Notes: generated by a model from the letters alone, not told the origin. 13,599 bases of DNA from Bacteroidota bacterium (GCA_023400335.1 JAEXFF010000321.1:1-13599), one strand, 5' to 3'. Shown: positions 1 through 8,300, counted from the first letter of the stretch. Made by a program: numbers and translations.

Positions 1-1
1 C

Positions 2-1522
2 CGCTATATACCTCAGGGCTTTTTCCCTGATTTAAGCTATTCTCAGCTTTATATTGAATATAGTATGCCGGAAGGGACACGGGTAGAGAGACTGAAAGCT
101 GACTTGGAAAAAGTGGAGGATTATTTATTGAATTATCCCGGTATTACTCATGTAACTACCAGTATTGGCGGTACACCCTCCCGCTATAATTTAGTGCGTT
201 CTATTGCAGAACCTTCCATGAGTTACGGAGAATTAATCGTGGACTATACTGATCCGGAAGTCCTGAAAACCTCTATCCCGGTTTTGCAGGAAGAATTAAC
301 ACGGAATTTTCCGGATGCTTATGTACGCATTAAGCGGTATAATCTGATGTATGAAAAGTTTCCGGTGGAGTTAATGTTTACCGGACCGGACCCCGCGGTA
401 TTAAAAGAACTGTCTGCAAAGGCGGAGCGGATTATGAGAGACGAACCTTCCGCCATGTTGGTACGCAATGATTGGGAACCGATGAAACCGGTGCTGACAG
501 TAGATTATCACCAGCCTGTAGCCCGAATGGCCGGTTTGTCCCGTTCAGATATTGGAGTTTCCATGTTGGCTGCTACGGACGGGATGCCTGTGGGATCTTT
601 TTTTGAAGGGACACATTCTTTACCGATTTATATCAAAAGTGTAGACAATAAAGGAGAGAAATTAGAATCCCTGAATAATATTCCGGTATGGAGTATGATG
701 CCTTCTGTAGTTGGGATAAATGGAGAAACCATAAAGGGTTTACTGATGGGTACGGTTAAATCGGAGGAGCTTTTGTCAGAAACAATAGGATCTATACCTT
801 TGAATCAGGCGACCCGGGGAATCCGGATCTGCTGGGAAGACTTGGTAGTAAGGCGATATAACGGACAAAGGGCTATAAAAGCGCAGTGTAATAATGCTTC
901 CGGACATACGGCTGCAGAAGTACGGGCAGCTTTGATGGAAAAGACCGATACAATTACACTGCCGGAGGGATATTCAAAACAGTGGCTAGGAGAATATCGG
1001 GCCAGCAGTCAATCGACAAAGTATCTTTTCCGTAGTTTACCTTGGGCTGTCATTATGATGATAGCCATTCTGATTATGCTGTTTAAGGATTTTAAAAAGC
1101 CAGCTATTATTATGCTCTGTCTGCCTTTGGCCATCATCGGAATTGTATTCGGAATGTTATTGAGCGGAAAAGATTTTGGTTTTGTTGCAATCGTCGGGGC
1201 TTTGGGATTGATCGGAATGATGATTAAGAATGGAGTGGTTTTATTGGATGAGATTACTTTACAAATCGGATCCGGCAAAGATCCTTACCAGGCTTTGCTC
1301 GATTCTTCTTCTTCCCGTTTCCGTCCGGTCATGATGGCTTCGTTGACTACTATCGTTGGAATGATTCCTTTGTTGTGGGATGACCTTTTCGGTTCTCTGG
1401 CAGTTACAATTATGTCCGGATTGCTGGTCGGTTCGGTGATTACTCTGGTGTTTATACCGGTATTATACTCTCTTTTTTTCCGGATAAAAGGGAAAAAAGT
1501 GAAAATAGATGCAATAGATTAG
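2..1522 (+). CDS. RND efflux permease, C-terminal half (5' end outside window)
   Basis: Inner-membrane, proton-driven permease subunit of a tripartite RND efflux pump (ACR_tran/AcrB family). The frame is open from base 2, and the first residues (QGFFPDLSYSQLYIEY) match residues about 545-560 of the full-length paralogue at 5378-8527, so the methionine codon at 65 is internal and about 540 N-terminal residues lie off-window. Visible parts are the second periplasmic porter/docking half (GGTPSRYNLVR, YNLMY, GPDPAVLK, RRYNGQR) and the last five membrane segments. The proton-relay lysine of TM10 (GMMIKNG, codon 1226-1228) and the arginine motif of TM11 (SRFRP) are intact. By eye, more than half of the residues are identical to the second permease, with no frameshift. 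The stop is followed 23 bp later by the channel gene, so the two are co-transcribed. The substrate is unknown, and nothing shows whether the unseen half is intact. Confidence 0.95.
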   Translation, partial: RYIPQGFFPDLSYSQLYIEYSMPEGTRVERLKADLEKVEDYLLNYPGITHVTTSIGGTPSRYNLVRSIAEPSMSYGELIVDYTDPEVLKTSIPVLQEELTRNFPDAYVRIKRYNLMYEKFPVELMFTGPDPAVLKELSAKAERIMRDEPSAMLVRNDWEPMKPVLTVDYHQPVARMAGLSRSDIGVSMLAATDGMPVGSFFEGTHSLPIYIKSVDNKGEKLESLNNIPVWSMMPSVVGINGETIKGLLMGTVKSEELLSETIGSIPLNQATRGIRICWEDLVVRRYNGQRAIKAQCNNASGHTAAEVRAALMEKTDTITLPEGYSKQWLGEYRASSQSTKYLFRSLPWAVIMMIAILIMLFKDFKKPAIIMLCLPLAIIGIVFGMLLSGKDFGFVAIVGALGLIGMMIKNGVVLLDEITLQIGSGKDPYQALLDSSSSRFRPVMMASLTTIVGMIPLLWDDLFGSLAVTIMSGLLVGSVITLVFIPVLYSLFFRIKGKKVKIDAID

Positions 1523-1545
1523 TAAGTGTGTGTAAAGTAAATAAA

Positions 1546-2961
1546 ATGAGAACACTGTTGACAGTATTTTTGCTTTTGCAAGTTTGTTTTTTGCAGGCAC
1601 AGGTAGAACTCGATTTGCAGAAATGCAGGAGTATGGCTTTGGAGAACAGTAAAAAAATGGCAATTGCCGGTCAGCAAGCTGTAAAGGCGAACTATGACAA
1701 AAAAGTTTACCGGGCTAATTTTTTTCCGAAAATTTCGGCTATGGGTATGTATGCCTATATGCAAAAAGAGTATTCGTTTAAAATTGATGGGGGATATTTG
1801 CCAACTTTTGTTCCGGATGCTTCCGGGCAGTTAAAGCCGAATTATCTGATTCATCCGGCTACAGGTAAACCTGTGGTAGGAGCAGACAGAACTCCAATTT
1901 TTAACCAATATGCTTTTATGCCGGATATTGCATTGTCTTTGGGGTTGGATAATGCCTATACGGTAGGGGGAGTTTTGGAGCAGCCCTTATATATGGGAGG
2001 AAAGGTGCGTTCTGCATTTCGCATGGCATCTATCGGAGCTGATATGGCTTATTTAAACGTCAGATACAACCGGGCAGAAGTGATTACTGAAGCTGACGGG
2101 GCGTATTGGCAATATCTGAAAGTAAAGGAATTGGTCTTATCTGCTTTGAAATATAAAGAGGTAGTGGGAGAACTGGTAAAAAATCTGACAGATGCGTATC
2201 AGACCGGAATGGCTTTTCGGAATGATTTGTTAAAAGCTCAGGTAAAATTCAATGAAGCGGAATTGTTGTTACAAAAAGCCCGGCATGGGGAAACATTAGC
2301 GGCTATGAATTTATGCCGGATAATAGGAGTCGATCTTCACTCAAGCCTGCAAATCCGGGATTCTTTACAGGATGGTTTAACTCCCGGTATATTGGAGGGA
2401 AATCCTGATATAACAGGAAGACCAGAATATAATCTTCTGGAAAAAGAAATAGAGTTAAAGAAAAAACAGGTAGACCTGACCCGTTCTGATTTCCTGCCTC
2501 AGTTGGGAGTATCTGCATCTTATGGGTATACGGACGGGATTGCATTGAATGGCGAATCCGACGGGATGTCTTCTTTTATGGCTATTGTCTCTTTAAAAGT
2601 ACCGGTATTCCATTGGAGCGAAGGGCGGAATAAAATAAAATCAGCCCGCTCTGAACAGACCATAAGCGAACTGAAAAGAGCAGATATGATACAACTCATG
2701 CAACTGGAAACGGCCCGGGCCCGTTTTAATGTGGAAGATGCTGCTAGCCGTGTAGAGATGACTCGTAAGTCTTTACTCCAGGCGGAAGAAAATCTGACTG
2801 TGAGCAAAAATCGCTATGAAGTGGGGATGGAAAACCTGACCAATTATATGGAGGCCCAGGCTCAGTGGCAAAAGGCCTGGAGTGATTGGATTGATGCCAA
2901 ATCAGAATTGCGGTTGAGTGAAACGCAATATTTAAAAGCTACCGGCCGTTTGGCAGAATAA
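1546..2961 (+). CDS. TolC-family outer-membrane efflux channel (operon 1)
   Basis: Outer-membrane factor that forms the exit duct for the RND pump encoded just upstream. The ATG at 1546 is preferred because it begins a clean signal peptide (MRTLLTVFLLLQVCFLQAQ, cut after QAQ) of a 471-residue protein. A GTG at 1528 would add six polar residues ahead of it. There is no acceptable lipobox, so this is predicted as a non-lipidated channel. The TolC fold shows as two similar halves, each with a beta hairpin (PKISAMGMYAYM to VGGVLEQPLYMGG; PQLGVSASYGY to MAIVSLKVPVF) followed by long helices ending in YEVGMENLTNYMEAQAQW. The first hairpin carries a loop of about 50 residues (near residues 72-125) predicted to face outward, also present in the operon 2 channel. 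The next feature downstream is repeat element A. It is a close paralogue of the channel at 8524-9954. Confidence 0.93.
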   Translation: MRTLLTVFLLLQVCFLQAQVELDLQKCRSMALENSKKMAIAGQQAVKANYDKKVYRANFFPKISAMGMYAYMQKEYSFKIDGGYLPTFVPDASGQLKPNYLIHPATGKPVVGADRTPIFNQYAFMPDIALSLGLDNAYTVGGVLEQPLYMGGKVRSAFRMASIGADMAYLNVRYNRAEVITEADGAYWQYLKVKELVLSALKYKEVVGELVKNLTDAYQTGMAFRNDLLKAQVKFNEAELLLQKARHGETLAAMNLCRIIGVDLHSSLQIRDSLQDGLTPGILEGNPDITGRPEYNLLEKEIELKKKQVDLTRSDFLPQLGVSASYGYTDGIALNGESDGMSSFMAIVSLKVPVFHWSEGRNKIKSARSEQTISELKRADMIQLMQLETARARFNVEDAASRVEMTRKSLLQAEENLTVSKNRYEVGMENLTNYMEAQAQWQKAWSDWIDAKSELRLSETQYLKATGRLAE

Positions 2962-3030
2962 AACTTTTCCGGAAAGAAAAGAGGAAATTTGTTTTTAGAT
3001 ACTGGCATGTTTTGTGGCGGATTAAAATTT

Positions 3031-3123
3031 GCTTAACGGCTCACTGATTAACGAAGCTTTGGTCTCCGGCTAAAAATCAATCCGGAACTTTGGTCTCATT
3101 AATCAGCGAAGCGTTAATCAGCT
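3031..3123. repeat. Compound palindromic repeat element A (after efflux operon 1)
   Basis: Four TTAA-centred boxes are arranged symmetrically, with TTAA at 3033, 3048, 3099 and 3114, giving spacings of 15, 51 and 15 bp. CTGATTAACG (3044-3053) is the exact inverse of CGTTAATCAG (3112-3121). CTGATTAA also pairs with TTAATCAG (3099-3106), so two alternative stems exist. TTAATCAGC is directly repeated at 3099-3107 and 3114-3122, and TTTGGTCTC is directly repeated at 3058-3066 and 3089-3097. Positions 3086-3123 match 30 of 38 bases of element B (10037-10074). The element lies between convergent genes (channel 1 and the recombinase). It could be a REP-like repeat, an RNA 3'-end structure, or a protein or recombinase binding site. 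It has no T-tract typical of an intrinsic terminator. Confidence 0.7.
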
Positions 3124-3166
3124 TTTGTTAGAAAGCATTGGTTCGTTTAGCTGAAAACAGTTTTCT

Positions 3167-3177
3167 ATTTTCAATTC
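3167..3177. repeat. Left arm of 11-bp inverted repeat around the recombinase
   Basis: ATTTTCAATTC here is the exact reverse complement of GAATTGAAAAT at 4154-4164. The two arms enclose the recombinase gene and most of its upstream leader (998 bp end to end). The arm starts 10 bp beyond the recombinase stop codon on the far side. The words are AT-rich, so coincidence is possible. Confidence 0.5.
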
Positions 3178-3186
3178 CTCCTGTTC

Positions 3187-3852
3187 TCAGGAAGGGGTTT
3201 CGTTGGTTTGGACTTCAGAAGCCGGGAGTATCTTTTTGGTTTTTTTTACCAGATTTCTCAAATAGAACAGACGGACTGTTTCCGGAGAAACCTTATATTT
3301 CCGGGCGATTTTTTGAAAAGAAAGTCCATCTGCGCGGAGTTGGAAAATTTCATCAATGTGTTCATATAATTTACTGGTGCTGATACTTCCTTTCGGTCTT
3401 CCCAGTTTTATACCGGCAGCTCGTCTTCTGGCCAAAGCTTCTCTTGTACGTTGTGAAATCAAGGTACGTTCAATTTCGGCACAAAGGCCGAAAGCAAAAG
3501 CAAGTACCTGACTATTGATAGAAGTATCGAATTTATACCCTTCTTTGATACTGTGAATGGTGATTCCTTTTTCGATAGACTGATGAATGATGTTCATGAT
3601 GTTTAGCATTTTACGACTTAAACGAGATACTTCTGTGATGATCAGAACATCCCCTTGTTGCAACCTTTTTAATAACGTCCCCAACTGACGTTCTGTTTCC
3701 TTTTTGGTGCCACTGACGGTTTCTGTACACCAGGTAGTAACTTGCATATCCTGCTTCCGGCAAAAGTTAAGCACTTCGCTTTTTTGATTCAGAATCGTTT
3801 GTTTATCTGTACTAACACGCAGATAAGCAGCTACAATTTGTTTCCTTTCCAT
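3187..3852 (-). CDS. Mpi-type serine site-specific recombinase (DNA invertase/resolvase family)
   Basis: Small serine recombinase of 221 residues, of the type that inverts or resolves DNA between short sites. The N-terminal catalytic domain begins with AAYLRVSTDKQ, whose Ser14 is the expected nucleophile. The conserved arginine-rich motif reads EVSRLSRK, followed by the long dimer helix (AEIERTLISQRTREALARRRAAG). GRPKGS links to a C-terminal helix-turn-helix (GLSFQKIARKYKVSPETVR) that would read the DNA site. The start at 3852 is chosen because it puts the catalytic strand right at the N terminus and follows an A-rich leader (AAAAAACAAAAA); an in-frame ATG at 3924 would add 24 residues with no family resemblance. 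The overall sequence resembles the Bacteroides 'master DNA invertase' Mpi group that flips surface-gene promoters; that subgroup call is from memory. It is transcribed against both pump operons and shares an intergenic region with the adaptor gene. Targets are unknown. Confidence 0.93.
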   Translation of the reverse strand: MERKQIVAAYLRVSTDKQTILNQKSEVLNFCRKQDMQVTTWCTETVSGTKKETERQLGTLLKRLQQGDVLIITEVSRLSRKMLNIMNIIHQSIEKGITIHSIKEGYKFDTSINSQVLAFAFGLCAEIERTLISQRTREALARRRAAGIKLGRPKGSISTSKLYEHIDEIFQLRADGLSFQKIARKYKVSPETVRLFYLRNLVKKTKKILPASEVQTNETPS

Positions 3853-3922
3853 TTTTTGTTTTTTTCCCAAGTTGATAATATATGAGTAATTAAAAGTCGT
3901 ACTTACACCGGATAACGAATTC

Positions 3923-3964
3923 AATACGATATTTGTTTTGCCGATTGACAGAAAAATACGATAT
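3923..3964. repeat. Pair of 10-bp direct repeats AATACGATAT
   Basis: AATACGATAT occurs at 3923-3932 and again at 3955-3964, 32 bp apart start to start (about three helical turns). It lies 70-110 bp upstream of the recombinase start. The helical phasing would suit two bound regulator molecules, possibly controlling the recombinase. This is a sequence observation with an inferred role. Confidence 0.4.
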
Positions 3965-4080
3965 CAGTGAATACCTGCAATTAAGTGCCGGTATCCCAAA
4001 ACGGCTTGTATGCAAAAAGTGAAAAGAAGGTATATGCTCTTTTTTTTAAGAAGTAAAATGAACTGATGAAATACTGCATA

Positions 4081-4095
4081 TTTAACCATGTTAAA
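4081..4095. promoter_or_regulatory. Short dyad TTTAAC-CAT-GTTAAA, possible operator
   Basis: Perfect 6-bp arms around a 3-bp centre, about 165 bp upstream of the adaptor start. The half-site GTTAAA recurs at 4148 and 4177. No T-tract follows on either strand to suggest a terminator. It could be a regulator binding site, but the surrounding DNA is very AT-rich and chance is plausible. Confidence 0.25.
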
Positions 4096-4109
4096 AAAAT
4101 AACCTACTA

Positions 4110-4117
4110 CAAATATA
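4110..4117 (-). promoter_or_regulatory. Candidate Bacteroidota -7 box facing the recombinase
   Basis: Read on the minus strand, the bases give TATATTTG, an exact match to the Bacteroides -7 consensus TAnnTTTG. It points toward the recombinase gene and away from the efflux operon. No TTTG-like -33 box sits about 20 bp upstream, and the implied leader would be about 250 nt, so this is weak support only. Confidence 0.25.
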
Positions 4118-4153
4118 GAAAAAGTTTTAATTAATAATTGGACTAGTGTTAAA

Positions 4154-4164
4154 GAATTGAAAAT
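4154..4164. repeat. Right arm of 11-bp inverted repeat around the recombinase
   Basis: GAATTGAAAAT is the exact reverse complement of 3167-3177. It lies 95 bp upstream of the adaptor start, within the presumed pump promoter region. The overlapping AAATGTCTTTTT (4161-4172) also forms an 11-of-12 inverted match with AAAAAGACGTTT (4263-4274) at the start of the adaptor gene. Confidence 0.5.
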
Positions 4165-4259
4165 GTCTTTTTAGTCGTTAAAATGAAACAAGTCTGCCTT
4201 CAGATAAGTATATATAAACGTTTTATTCTTTTAGCTTTTGTAAAAATGATAGGATATAT

Positions 4260-5336
4260 ATGAAAAAGACGTTTATTCGGCTTATAATAGTTATGGGATT
4301 TATGCTTTTATGGGGAGCATGCCGCCAAAAAACAACTCCTTTAACGATCTCTCAATTGGTGAAGACGACAGAAGTAAAAGCATATCAAGGCTTGTTTAAA
4401 GTGACTTATCCGGGAAAATTGCAGGCTGCCTCTGATGTAAAACTCGCTTTCCGGGTTGCCGGTCCGATAAAGGATATCTATGTGCATGAAGGAGAATATG
4501 TCAGAAAAGGGAAATTGTTAGCCCGTTTGGATCCCCGTGATTATCAGCTTCAATACGATGCCGCTTATGCCGAATACATACAGGTAAAAGGAGAGTCGGA
4601 GCGAATCATGCAATTGTATCAGAAAAAAAGTGTTCCTGTAAATGAATATGATAAGGCTGTTGCTGCATTGAAACGTGTCTCTGCTTTGTATAACGGGCAA
4701 AAGAACGCATTGGAAGATACCCGTTTGAGGGCCCCTTTTGACGGTTATATCCAGAATAAATATTTTGACGCCTATGAAATAGTGAATCAGGGCACACCGG
4801 TATTGTCCATGATCAATAATGACTATCTGGAAGTTAGCATAGATATTCCTTCAGTAGACTATATCCGTCAGGAAGATTTTGCCGAATTTAGTTGCATAGC
4901 TGATGTCTATCCGGATGATGTTTTACCTCTTGAATTTTTGGATATTACCCGTAAAGCTAATTTTAATCAATTGTTTAAGGTCCGGTTTCGTTTGAAAAGA
5001 GAACCAAAACAAAAACTGAATCTGGCTGCCGGTATGAGTGTCAGTGTTACAATTCAGTATATCCCCTTTGCTGAAGATCTGTCTATTATACCTATTTCTG
5101 CTCTTTTCTGGAAAGATTACCGTTCTTATGTATGGCTTTTCGATGCTAACGACGGGAAAGTGAGAATGATGCCGGTGGATGTAAAGCGGGTCCTGAAAGA
5201 TGGGGAAGTGATTGTGGAATCGGATTTACGTCCGGGAGAGACAATCGTTTCTGCCGGAGTGAATGATCTGAAAGAAGGACAGGTCGTCAGGGTTTTGCCT
5301 CCCGTTCCGTCTTCCAATGTCGGTAAACTTTTATGA
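4260..5336 (+). CDS. RND efflux periplasmic adaptor (membrane fusion lipoprotein), operon 2
   Basis: Periplasmic adaptor of 358 residues (HlyD/AcrA family) that links the RND permease to the outer-membrane channel. The N terminus is a lipoprotein signal (hydrophobic to residue 20, then Cys21 in LLWGAC; Trp at -3 is unusual), so lipid anchoring in the membrane is predicted. The split lipoyl domain is seen as VAGPIKDIYVHEGEYVRKGK and LRAPFDGYIQNKYFDAYEIV, separated by a short alpha-hairpin (about residues 100-150). The beta-barrel and membrane-proximal domains follow, ending with RPGETIVSAGVNDLKEGQVV. An AGGA at 4251-4254 lies 5 nt before the ATG, which is rare in this phylum. A five-codon frame (MIGYI, 4246-4263) ends over the start codon. 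The permease gene follows after 41 bp. This first gene of the operon is preceded by the recombinase leader. The substrate is unknown. Confidence 0.93.
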   Translation: MKKTFIRLIIVMGFMLLWGACRQKTTPLTISQLVKTTEVKAYQGLFKVTYPGKLQAASDVKLAFRVAGPIKDIYVHEGEYVRKGKLLARLDPRDYQLQYDAAYAEYIQVKGESERIMQLYQKKSVPVNEYDKAVAALKRVSALYNGQKNALEDTRLRAPFDGYIQNKYFDAYEIVNQGTPVLSMINNDYLEVSIDIPSVDYIRQEDFAEFSCIADVYPDDVLPLEFLDITRKANFNQLFKVRFRLKREPKQKLNLAAGMSVSVTIQYIPFAEDLSIIPISALFWKDYRSYVWLFDANDGKVRMMPVDVKRVLKDGEVIVESDLRPGETIVSAGVNDLKEGQVVRVLPPVPSSNVGKLL

Positions 5337-5377
5337 TACTGTTTCACTTTTGATTCTTAACTATTCAATTTTCAAAT

Positions 5378-8300
5378 ATGAATTTTACCGAGTATGCATT
5401 AAAAAACAGAGCTTTAGTATATTTCCTTGTCGTTGTACTTATTGTAGGAGGCATTTATTCCTTTATGACGATGAGTAAACTGGAAGATCCGGCTATTACG
5501 GTTAAACAGGCTATGGTGATTACGGCTTATCCGGGAGCAAATGCTTTTCAGGTAGAACTGGAAGTAACCAATGTACTGGAAAAGTCCATACGTTCTATGG
5601 GGGATTTGGATCATGTAGAATCCCGTTCTATGGATGATGTTTCTGAAATTTTAGTGGAATTAAGCAGTACTGTACCTTTGGATGAATTGCAGCAAAATTG
5701 GGATATCTTACGCCGCAAAGTTGCAAATGTACAATCTCAGCTCCCGAAAGGAGCACAATCTTCTTTGGTGATGGACGACTTCGGGGATGTATACGGGATG
5801 TTTTATGCAATGACCTCTCAGGGATTCGGTTATCAGGAAATGATGGATTATGCACAATTGGTGAGGCGGACAGTACTGGATATTGACGAAGTGAGTAGCG
5901 TGGATATATACGGAGAACGCCAATCCTGTATCGATATCCGGATATTGGAGGATAAGATGGCTAATCTGGGTGTACATCCCGCAGAGGTGATCCTGACCCT
6001 TAATAACCAGAACCAGACAGTATATTCGGGTTATTATAATAGCGGAGAAAAACGAATCCGGGTGGGAGTAAACGGAAATTTTACCGATATCAATGATATC
6101 CGGAACCTGTTGATACGGGGACATGAGGAAGACGAACTTCGCCTGGGAGATATTGCAGATATCTCTAAAGGATATGTTCAACCGGCCCGGGAAGGAGTAT
6201 TATATGATACCCTCCCTGCGATTGCAATTTCTATCGCTATGCAAAAAGGCGGAAATATCATTCAGTTGGGGAAAAAAGTGGATCGGAGATTGGCGGAATT
6301 GAAAGAAAATATTATTCCGGCCGGAATCGAGTTTCAAAAAGTATTTTTCCAGCCGACCCGGGTAAAGAATGCGATAAACGTATTTATGGTTAATCTGATA
6401 GAATCCGTATTGATCGTAATTTTTATCGTTATGTTATCGATGGGGTTCCGTAGCGGTTATATCATCGGAGCCGGTCTGGTTATTGTCGTACTGGGTTCTT
6501 TTGTGGTTCTTCATATGATGCATGGTACGCTGCAACGGGTTTCGCTGGCTTCCTTTATCATCGCTATGGGTATGCTGGTGGATAATGCCATTGTGATTGT
6601 GGACGGAATTATGTTCGATTTGCAAAGAGGGGTAAAAAAACCGGCTGCTTTGGTAAATATTACGAAAAAAACGGCCTGGCCGTTGCTGGGGGCGACAACG
6701 ATAGGAATTCTGACTTTCTTACCTATTTTTCTTTCTCCGGATACGACAGGGGAATATGTCCGGGACTTGTTTATTGTGTTGGCGGTATCCCTTTGGCTGA
6801 GTTGGATATTGGCTTTAGCTTATGTGCCCATACAGGCAGACCGGGTATTGAAGGTGAAAGGTAAACCGGTAAGTGAAGAGGTTATATATAAAAAGAAAGT
6901 ATATCGATTTTACCGGAATATCCTGCAGTTTTCATTGCATTACCGTTGGATGGTAATCCTGGTACTAGTAATTTTGTTAGTCATCAGTGTATGGGCTTTC
7001 CGCTTTGTACGACAGGGCTTTTTCCCGAATTTAAGTTATAATCAGCTTTATATTGAATATCAGATGCCTTACGGGACGAATCCTGAGATCGTTAAAACAG
7101 ATCTGGCTTCTATGGAACGCTATCTGATGAGCCGGCCTGAAATTACGGCGGTAACCACCAGCCTTGGCGGAACACCTTCCCGGTACAATCTGGTACGGAC
7201 GGTTGCCGAGCCTGCTTTAAGTTATGGGGAGTTGATTGTAGATTTTACCTCACCTGCCACTTTGAAAGAAAATTTGAACGGTTTGCAAAAATATTTGTCG
7301 GAACATTACCCTCAGGGATATGTCCGTATGAAACAATATAATCTGATGTATATGGATTTTCCGGTGCAGTTTATGATTTCCGGTCCGGATCCGGCCGTTT
7401 TAAAGAGTTTAAGTAAGCGGGTGGAAGATATTATGCGTCACGATTCTACTGTCATACTGGTGACAAATAACTGGGGACCGGAAACTCCTGCACTGGATGT
7501 GAGGTATCACCAGCAGATTGCCCGGGAAGCAGGACTTTCACGGCAGGATGTCAGTCTGGCTTTACTGGCAGCAACCGAAGGATTGCCCATCGGCTCTTAT
7601 TACGAGGGGGAACACGATCTGCCCATTTATATCAAAAGTGTAAATGAACGGGGAGAACGTCCGGAACGGATTGATAATATACCGGTATGGAGTTTGACTC
7701 CTTCCCTCAATGGATTGAATATGGAAACGGTCAAAGAATTAATGGTTGGTATGATCTCTGAAGATGAAATTTTAAGCGGATTAATCGGTTCCAAACCCTT
7801 AAACCAGACCACTAACGGGGTAGACATGACTTGGGAAGTACCCTTGGTGAGGCGTTATAACGGACAACGTTCGATCTCTATCCAATGTAATAATGCTCCG
7901 GGCTTTACGACCGCTGAAGCGCGGAATAGTTTATTGGCTAAAATCGACTCTATTCAGTTGCCTGCGGGGTATAGCTCTGAATGGCAGGGGGAATATCTGG
8001 CCAGCACACAGTCAGAACAGTATTTATTCAAAAATGTGCCTATCGCCATTGTCTTGGTCTTGATTATCCTCATCGCTTTGTTCGGGGATTTTAAAAAACC
8101 TCTGATGATTTTGTTATGCCTGCCACTGGCTGTGATTGGGATTGTTGCCGGAATGTTACTGGCAGGGAAGGAGTTTGGCTTCGTCGCTATTGTGGGAGCT
8201 TTGGGATTGGTCGGTATGATGATTAAAAACGGAGTGGTTTTGGTGGACGAAGTAAATATTCAGATCCACAGTGGGAAAAAACCGTTTTTAGCTTTGCTGG

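Larger units (their letters stand above)
3853..4259. other. AT-rich divergent intergenic region between recombinase and efflux operon 2
   Basis: This 407-bp stretch separates the divergently transcribed recombinase and adaptor genes and must hold both promoters. No convincing protein-coding frame was found. It contains a direct repeat, a short dyad, a Bacteroides-like -7 box facing the recombinase, the right arm of the 11-bp inverted repeat, and three GTTAAA words (4090, 4148, 4177). A weak inverted pair, TAATTAAAA (3887-3895) and TTTTAATTA (4125-4133), is also present. TTGACA occurs at 3945-3950, but no good partner box follows it. No clear pump promoter could be assigned. Confidence 0.75.

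Noticed and set aside
65..1522. Permease fragment starting at the ATG at 65
   Set aside because: The frame is open to base 2 and the residues before 65 match the interior of the full-length paralogue, so this methionine is internal and the gene is cut by the window edge.
1528..1545. GTG at 1528 as the start of channel 1
   Set aside because: The ATG at 1546 begins a standard signal peptide, while the GTG start would put polar residues in front of it.
2964..2976. TTTCCGGAAA palindrome after channel 1 as a terminator
   Set aside because: The palindrome has no loop and no following T-tract, so it would not form a normal terminator hairpin.
3031..3123. Element A (and B) as integron attC sites
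   Set aside because: The right end (AAGCGTTAATCAGC) looks like the end of an attC site, but GTTAATC breaks the GTTRRRY core. The paired boxes are direct rather than inverted, and no tyrosine integron integrase is present.
3853..3924. Upstream ATG at 3924 as the recombinase start
   Set aside because: It adds 24 residues with no family similarity ahead of the catalytic strand. The ATG at 3852 gives the usual N terminus.
3945..3973. TTGACA as a -35 box for the pump operon
   Set aside because: Bacteroidota use a different promoter consensus. The hexamer 17 bp later (TGAATA) is poor, and the site is about 300 bp from the adaptor gene.
3887..4133. Classical invertible promoter flanked by long inverted repeats
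   Set aside because: Hand comparison of the region with its reverse complement gave only a 9-bp A/T-only pair, well short of the repeats usual for Mpi-type switches. It is kept only as a minor hypothesis.
5708..6181. Minus-strand 157-codon frame inside the second permease
   Set aside because: It lies wholly within a well-supported permease gene, has no recognisable domain, and is typical of an opposite-strand shadow frame.
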